Positions 25,601-34,600 of a stretch of DNA of 64,000 nt are shown in pieces. The position numbers and the translations under genes were made by a program. Within the stretch, counting starts at the first letter, position 1. The number at the start of each line of letters is the position of its first letter. The stretch is from NCBI RefSeq assembly GCF_905220565.1, contig NC_059415.1, positions 1,532,001-1,596,000 of the forward strand, written 5' to 3'. This DNA is from Melitaea cinxia. Its lineage: Eukaryota; Arthropoda; Insecta; Lepidoptera; Nymphalidae. The notes beneath the pieces were generated by a model. The model was not told the origin of the DNA and did no database searches. It saw nothing but the letters and a program-made list of their open reading frames with translations.

Positions 25601-28600
25601 ATTACGAATTTTGTCCTAAAACACAGTTTATATATTATTTTTCAAAAGAGTAACTGTGGAGTTTCTTGCCGATTCTTCTCTGCAGTATTTACATTCCGAA
25701 TCGATGGTAGCTTTACTTTTAAAAACTAATAATCACTTTATAATTTTAATTTGCAAATGACGATTCGAAGTTGCTTTTGCAGCCTATTTGAATAGAGCTA
25801 TTATTGGTTTTGATTTAAAGATTGAGAGATTTAAAACAATTTCTTATATTTAAGTAATAATTAATTTTTGTGTGTTATGATACTTAGTATTAGCTAATGG
25901 TGGAAGTTTTATTGATTTCAATTGTTGTAATTAGATACAAGATAATAATGTAATATAAAATTTATATTAATGTATGAATCCAAGGCCGTAGCTAGGTGGG
26001 GCAAGTTGGGACATTTGCCCTACCCTGACTCGAAGCCGATTAATATTTTATATTATTTATTTCTATAATAGAACTAGTTGAAGCGCGCGTTGCTACGCTT
26101 TTTGTTAATTTTTTTGGTCGTACCAACTCAGGAACCTTTGTGGGGTCATGCACAACACTTGGCTGAAGATCATGGACATGATCAAATGCATAGTTTACGA
26201 TTCTATAAACGACAAACATTCATTTTTATATATATAGATATAAGGTAATTTACCTTATCTCTATATATATAAAAAGATATATAAAAAGGAACTATGAGGT
26301 AGATTTAGCCAAAACCTATGCAAGCTATTATTGCAGAATTGTAGATAGTGGCGGTAAATGAAAAGTTACAGTAAATAAAAGAATTTATCTTTCGATTACG
26401 TATCGAGTATTAATTACATTTGCTTTTGCCCCACCTTTCCAAAATTCTGGGTACCCCTATGTATATATGCCAAATAATAAAAAATTTAAAAAGGGGTTGA
26501 CGATATATTTTAAAATAGAAAATAATAATAATAATGATAAACTACATCAACAATCAAAATGATGATCCCGAATCTCTGTCTCAATTAAAATTTAATAACT
26601 AAAATTAAGTGATAAATTATAAATACCTTTATCGATTACAACTGTAGCATCCATTATAGCATTTGTTTGTGGTTTGTCCAAAACTACTGTCTGGTTGCAC
26701 GTCTCTAATACAACTGTTTCATTCATTTGACGCTGTAATAAAAACTTTCATTAGAAAATTTGATTATTTATTATCAATGACTGGTTTAGTATAGAGTTAC
26801 AGATGGTATTATCTGAAGGATTATAGGCCATAAAAGATCATACTATGACTCATTAGAGCTGAAGTTCAAAACGGGAAAGAATGTTAAGAAAAACGAAATA
26901 TCCCAAGAGGCTAATTGATATATCACGTATATTTATTATTTTCATAGAACAGCGATCGAAATTTATCATTAAAACACAGTTATTTTATTTTTAAAGAGCA
27001 ACTGCATTGTTTCTTGATTCTCCTCTGTAGAATCTACATTACGATCCGTGGTAGCTATAATTTTAACAATAACTAAAATTTTAATTTGTAGGATGATGAT
27101 TCGATAATTCTTTGATGCCTATTTGAATAGAGCTATTTTGGTAACTCGAAATGGACGAATTCGATTGTAATTAATACTTTTAAAATAATAACTTACAATG
27201 TTTTTAGGCGTAATCGGAGCGTGGTTGTACAATCCGTTGGGTAAAACAACAGTTTTATCCATATCATTCGATATTTCCGTTGAATTTGTCGTCAGACATA
27301 TCACCTTTGTTTTATCCAAATCCGTATTACACCCATCTTTATCTTTTCCTTCATCTGTATCATTTTCTTTTACTTTATTTTGAATTGTTTTAGTGTCTGT
27401 TTTAGATTTCGTATCATTTTTCTTAATGATAAGTACCGGTGAATGGACCTCTGGTACCGATATTCTCTCTTCTTTCGGAGATATAACTAATGTTTCCTGT
27501 GTTTGTTCAACTTTTTCCATTTCTTTTTCTTTTTCACTTAAAATAATTAATATTAATTTTGTTAATGTTTTTTAAATTAAAATAATTTTTTACTTATTAA
27601 TTAATATGATTATTTACAAAGCGTTTATGCCAAAAAGCTAAAAAGGTTCAGACAGAATATGAATTACAAGCTTGAAGAATTAAATTAAGTTTTTGTTATA
27701 CAATTTAATTTCTTCATAAAAATAATTTAACAATAAGCATAATAAAAATAAAATAATACATACTATAAAAACATAATTCATAATGTTAGGATATTTAAAT
27801 TTAAACACTTGCTGTGCCTTAGTAGGGTTCTTATTTGAATATAAAACTGTATACACAACAAGAATAGTCAACATCTTTACCATTATACCATAAAATTTTA
27901 TAAAATACACAAAAATTTCAGACTGGCAGATGTGTGATATATATAAGATATACTTACGCCGCTTTTTGAGCTCTTCGAGTCCGTTTCGGTCTTTGTTTTT
28001 CAGCTGGCGAAGCTGAAATTATAACAAAATATCACTAATATTGTAATAATTTTATGTAACTGATTCTGACTGACTGACTCTTGGACTTCTGTGCCCCAGA
28101 AATTCTCACCACCGCGAGTAGACTGGTAGAGATCTCTTCTAGAGATAAGTTTGCCCTTGCCAACTTCCTTTGTATATATAATTTTTACTTGTTTCTTTTT
28201 TTTTTGTGCAATAAAGAATATATAATGTTTAATTGTTTTACGTTAATTCGTCAGCGTTTAATGAAAAGAGTGTGTTCTAACCACACGACCGAAGTAAAAC
28301 TTCTTTAGCTCCATCTAACTTATATCTCGCTCTCAAGCTCCGTTCGCCTCGCCCGATCACATTTTTCGTAACGCTCTCGTCACAAATTCACCAGCTCACT
28401 CCCCAAATCAAGTGTAAAGAAGTTTTACTTCGATAAAACTGTTTTATGAAATACATTATTTTATTAACGTATTTTGTTTTTAATAAACATTACATATACG
28501 ATACCTGCTTCAGTTACCGTTGCAGTTTGGTTGTCTTTGTCACTCACTGTCGGCTCTGCTGCCTATAAATAGACATAAAAGAAATTAACAAAGCTATCTA

Positions 28601-31600
28601 AAATAGGCTACTTACGGTAGTGAAAAATAAATTATAAGTTGATAAAAATTAAAATTTATGTAGAAATACACTTAAATATTCTGATTTGAAATAAAAGCAC
28701 ATTATTGTTTTACGCTTCAGCCTGTAATATCCCACTACTGGGCATAGGCCTCTTTCCCCATGTAGGAGAAGGATCAGATCTTAATCCACCACGCTGCTCC
28801 AATGCGGGTTGGCGGATATATTCCCTACTATGAATAACGATCGCTATCAGGTGTACATGATAACAACCACATTAGTGTTTTATTATATTAAAATTAAAAG
28901 TCGTATATTTTAATCTGTATATCACGTGACCTAAAACAGGACTCGCCTTGGTATGACGTCATACGGACAAAAACAAAGTTCTGTCAGTGCTGTAAACAGA
29001 TAGGATCTATCAAATTTAACTTCAAGGAGTAATAGTTATGCTCTTTCTTTAGTGCATTTCATTTGTACCTATTTATTTATTAAAATACAAAATGGTTTTG
29101 TATAAGCAGATAGTACGAATCGGCCAAAAATTTATTCAATGATGGTTGCAAATTTTTTTGCATGTAACCCAGACTTCTGTTCTGCCAAATTTCGGAATGT
29201 TAAAACATCTTTGTAAGTATTACTTGTTCTATTATAGTGTTTTTTTTTATGTTGGGATACCTAATTTGAATAATGAATTTTTAATGCTAGTATTTGTACA
29301 GCTAGACACTACACACCAACGATGGTTATTGTAATTCATTATTTTACACAAAAACACCAAATATTTGTAGCTGTTAACGTTGAATGACAAAGAGTATATG
29401 TTTAAGGTCCTGAACTTTTGACGTATTGAACGAGTTCGGTCTTACATACGTCATACACGACTATTGTGACCTCGACCTTACAAAAGACCACAGCTAAATA
29501 ATATTGCTTTCAAGCAGTATTGTGTTCCTGTTGGTGAGTAAGGTGACCAGAGCTCCTGGGGGGATTGGGGATTGGGTCGGCAACGCGCTTGTGACGCTTC
29601 TGGTGTTGCAGGCGTCTATAAGCTACGGTAATCGCTTACCGTCAGGTGAGCCGTACGCTTGTTTGCCGACCTAGTGACATAAGAAAAAAAGAAAAAATGT
29701 CTGAATGTAAAGTCGAAATCCAAATAAGGGCAGTAATCTATTAAGATCTAAGAGCCTGTTTCACCAGTTGTGAATAACGCTATTTGACAAATGACGATAG
29801 CCAACATAAAAGTTTTGGACGTTTTATTCTTTTTCACTATCAAATTCCACCGTACTTTTGAAATATTTTTACCCTCAAACATAATTTTAAGCCATGTATT
29901 ATATGAATTGAATTTAAATGGTCCTAATGGCCTATTCCATATCCTGCTGTTAAAGTCTATTCGTGACTTATTTGCACGATAATCTTCATCCACAACTGGT
30001 AACTAACTGGTGGCCCTAAGCCTTTTTTTCGTATGATAAAGAGGTCTATAGTGAGTTCAACGAGCCGAGATACCAAATGTAAATAAACCAAATGCGAGGT
30101 CATTCAACTATGCAGGGTTTTGTAACCTTTTTTTTACTTAAACAAATTTTTAATATAATATTTTGATAATTATTGAATTAAATATAATTACTTATATATG
30201 ATTTGATACTTCTTAAATAATAATTATCGAAATAAAAAAAATCACCCCGAGCTCTTCAGGACACGGAATGAAATAAAAATTAATAATACAAAATCAAAGG
30301 GCCGTCCGCGGTCCGATTGTTTTTAAGGCCAGTTAAAATATCGTTCGACCTTGCAGAGAGACGTGCAGCAGATAGCAAACAAAAAAGAAAGAGATAGAGT
30401 ATATTTTGTTTGTTCCGTCGTCGCTACGAAAAAATGATGGGCTTTGTTGTATTTTTTCATTTGGTATTTCTTCTCGTTGAACTTTAGGAATGAGCTGTTT
30501 ATATTTTGTTTTAATTTAATTAGTAATAGTAGGTACCATTCAAAAATTACATTACACGAATTTTACAATTATTTGATCCCTCACTTGTACTCGTCACAGC
30601 TTGTCACATTTATGAGACCTTTATAGATGATATCACAAAATTTTAGACCCAGGTGGGCCTTGTTAATCAATGTCACAGTCGTGGACCCCTCCTTAAGGTG
30701 TGACGTAATTTATGGACGGCCCCTAATATAAATTAAAATAATTTACCTTTTTAGCTCTAGTACGCTTCGGTCTAGTTTCAGCGGGCTGAGAATCTTCGCT
30801 GTCTGTTTGTTTTGTTGTTGCTCTAGCACTGGCTCTGGTAGATCTGTTCGACACTGAAATAAAATATTTGTACTTAGTTACTTTGTATAAGAGACTAGTT
30901 CTAGTTAGTGATCTGACCGACATAAGCTATAAGCAAGTGGAAATTTACAACTCACAATACATCTAATACAGAATAGAAAACTAAAAGGCTGATAACATAT
31001 ATTGAAGAGTTAAAAGAGTAACAAACAAATATAATAAATAAAATAAACGCCTCACACTTAGGTTTTTACCGAGTGTCAAGCACAAACGCTCAGACCAGGG
31101 TATACGTCTATATGGTCAATATAAATGTCCGCCATGTTTTTTTTTTATAGAATGATAGGCTTGCGTTTGAGCACTATTTCACCTGATGATAAGTGAAAAT
31201 GCGGTCTAAAATGGAGCACGCTTATCTAGAAGTAACCTATTCGCTCGCGACTTAAAGATCCCCAGGTTATAATTTTCTGGAAACATGTGCGAGGATGGAA
31301 CCAATAACTGTCAGGTTACACTTTCATACCTAATTTCACTGAACGGATTTTAGCCAAATTGTGTACAGAGATAGAGTAGACATTGGGACAGGTCATAGCC
31401 TATCTTTTATTGAGAGAAAAATACTTGAAGGGATTGAAGTAGGTGATGAAAATTTAAATACAATTTACTATCAATGAACCTCAGACAACGCCCAAAGACA
31501 CGACTCACTGGCATCAGTTAGTATATAATAAAACTAAACATGCCCTGCGGTTTTAGCCACGTTAATTTTGCAGCATACTAAAATATTATATAGCCTAACC

Positions 31601-34600
31601 TCCTCAGTAATGACAAAACGATTTTTTCTATTATGTAATGAGTGTGTCACAGGAGTAATCGTAATGTCACATCCACAGTAATTATTTAACGTGTCTTGTA
31701 AGATAGCGTCTCGGACCACTACTTAATTGTTATAATACAATTGTTCTTTAATCCAATTTCATTAATAACATTCTTTGTACCAAGAACATTATTTTATTTC
31801 ATTGCGTATTGCTGACCAACACAATACAAATTTGAACCAAAAATAATAATAGAAATAAAAATAAAAATGTTTAAACAAACAAACTAATCATACCACGTGC
31901 GGGCTGTGTGTCTGTCTGTTTCCTTGTCCTCGTAGTTCGACGTCGACCAGTCTCTTCCGGTTCTGCAATTTCCTCAGTTTTCTCCTTATGAAGCATTTTA
32001 CGAGGTTCTAGAAAAGTTAGATAAACATTACATACAAATAGATATAATATACATAATAAATTCACACACAAATCGTTCTGCAGACTTGACAGTTGATTGT
32101 AAAACATCAAGTTGTTACAATACTCACAACACAAACACTCAGACATAACAGACATTAAAACGGATGCGTTTTAGACCACAAGACTGAAGTAAAACTTCTT
32201 TAGCTCCATCTAACTTATATCTCCCTCTCAAGTTCCGTTTACTTCACCCAATCACACTTTTCGTAACGCCCACGTCACGCATTCACCAGCTTACTCCCCA
32301 AGTCAAGCGTTCGTAAAGAAGTTTTACTTCAAAAAAACGAGTGTGCTTTGGAACACAAGACTAAAGTAAAGCTTCTTTAGCTCAATCTAACTTAAATCTT
32401 CCTCTCAACTTTCGTTCGCCTCACCCGATCACACATTTCGTAACGCTCTCGTCACGCATTCACCAGTTATTAGTTTAAACAACTCACTGGGCACAGGAGC
32501 CATGGGGGGTGGCATTGCCATCTCATCTTTATCTGATTCTTGTTTAACTTCAACATTCAACGGCAGACTTTCCATGTCCATAGGCTCCGGCGGTAGAGAT
32601 ATTTTCTCTTGCTTTACTGAAAGAGAAGTATACACATTTATATTAAACGAGTGGCCGTGGTATTAAACAGATGGCGCCACTACTCTTAATTTCCAAGTTG
32701 TAGGGTTGGAAAAGCCCTTATATCTTTAAAAACACGTCCTTTAGGTTAAAACGGAAACTTTCTTGTTCGAAGGGGGATAAAGGGCTATCACACTATATAA
32801 GTCCCCTTATCGTGCCGGGACTCCTTTTTAAGTTTTATATGGTACGGAATGATATGAAGCAAAAACTTTGTATGAAAATTCCACTGACGGAGGAGTATGA
32901 TATTTCACACACTTATAATTTATATAGAAGAGTGCAGAATGCTAATATTTTTATTTTTACATTTGTTACTGTAATAAAGTTATTAAATTTTATGTATTTA
33001 TACAGCAGTAGCTAACTTATATTTTAGAGTTAAAGCGACATAATTTTAGTTATTCAAATTAGTTCAAAAAATATTTTAAAATTTAAGTTATTAAATTTCG
33101 CGCCTTTACTACGTATGCTACAGCTGCAGAACCTATTGTTACGGCGGACGATAACGTCGAGAACATTCTAGAAGGTGTGAGAAAGAAAATATTCTTAAAC
33201 TTTCTCGAATATCCTAGAGCCTAGCTCTCTGAATATATAAGAGCTCGGTGTCGCCCACCAGAGTTAGTTCGATTTGAACAGCGAATCAAACGATTTCGAA
33301 ACGAAAAGAAGTTATTTAAAAAAAAAATTAGGGATTGGAAATTTCTGTTAAATAGCCGTGCGAAGCCCGGGCGGGAAGCTAGTATTAATAAATAGATTTA
33401 TTGTGATTTATACTACTAGACCATTTTCTTTGCCCTAAGGTTGCCTGGAAGAGATTGCTTATTAGCGATAAGGCCACCCTTTGTACCTAATCATATATCA
33501 TTAAAATCATTCTTTCTTTGTTATTATTTGTTATTGGTGTACAATAAAGTATATTATTATTATTATTACCTTGCACTACAGGAATTGGTTCAGTATTTTC
33601 CTTATCATCCTCTTTCCCACGACGTTTGCTTCGACCAGATTTATCCATTGAATTTTCACGACGAAGTTTTTGATTTAAGTTTACGTTCACCTAAAGAATG
33701 AAAAATTAATAATGTCATTATTGTATAATACCACTGTAATGTTAACACGTATCTTCTTTTAATGGCTAATCTTATAAACTAAAGTCTATCCATCTTTATA
33801 AACAAAAATTAACAGTTGTTATAAGCGGATTCTACTTTATATATATAGAGTAGAATCCATATAATAAATATATATGTATATATAATATATATATTTTAAT
33901 TCATAATTGTAAATTTTAAATTATTAATTTATAGTATAATTATTGTTCTTATATATTATGGCACAAAATATGTAAGTACTTGTTGTTGTTAACTTGTTTT
34001 GTAATTTATTTTTTTTAAAATGTAAAAAATCAATATCAATTAATCTAGAATGATGTACACATCGGTAATTGGTATCTGTAATTAAAAAAAAAAAATTCAA
34101 ACCTGTTTACTGATAATGCTCTGTGCTTTAACGGAAGCATTTCTCTTCTGTCGTTTGTCTTGCTCAGGGCTTTCCATACCATCGACTTCATTTTTGCTAC
34201 GTTTCTTTGAGCCTCTACGTTCTGTACTCTCAGTTGACGTACGATCGTTGTTTGATTTGACGCTACCATTGCCTGATTCTTCGGATGTTTTGGCTGACTC
34301 ATCTTAAATATTGAATTAGACATTTATTTGTTAAAATTAAAATTTATATCAGCTGTAATATTGCATATATTTTGTATATTCAGTCAGCTAATGAGTCAAT
34401 TCAAGTAATGTGCAAAAACAAAAGTTTTTCAGAATTTATTGCTGGCACATGTTTAGTAGTTAAACTGTTAAGTAAATTATCAATCAATATAAGAATATTC
34501 ACCTATTGTTTCTTTGAAATCCCTTACTTAAAAAACTGTACGAGCGGTGGTTATGACCATCTTACTAGGCATTAGTTTTTATTGTACGATATAAGTAATT

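Noticed and set aside
29748..29993. 81-residue minus-strand frame as a gene
   Set aside because: Lies within an inverted-repeat-bounded MITE-like sequence and has no domain.
34045..34323. Minus-strand frame beginning MSNSIFKMSQPKHPK as a separate small protein
   Set aside because: Out-of-phase shadow of INCENP exon 3; the correct phase gives ESAKTSEESGNG and fits both neighbours.
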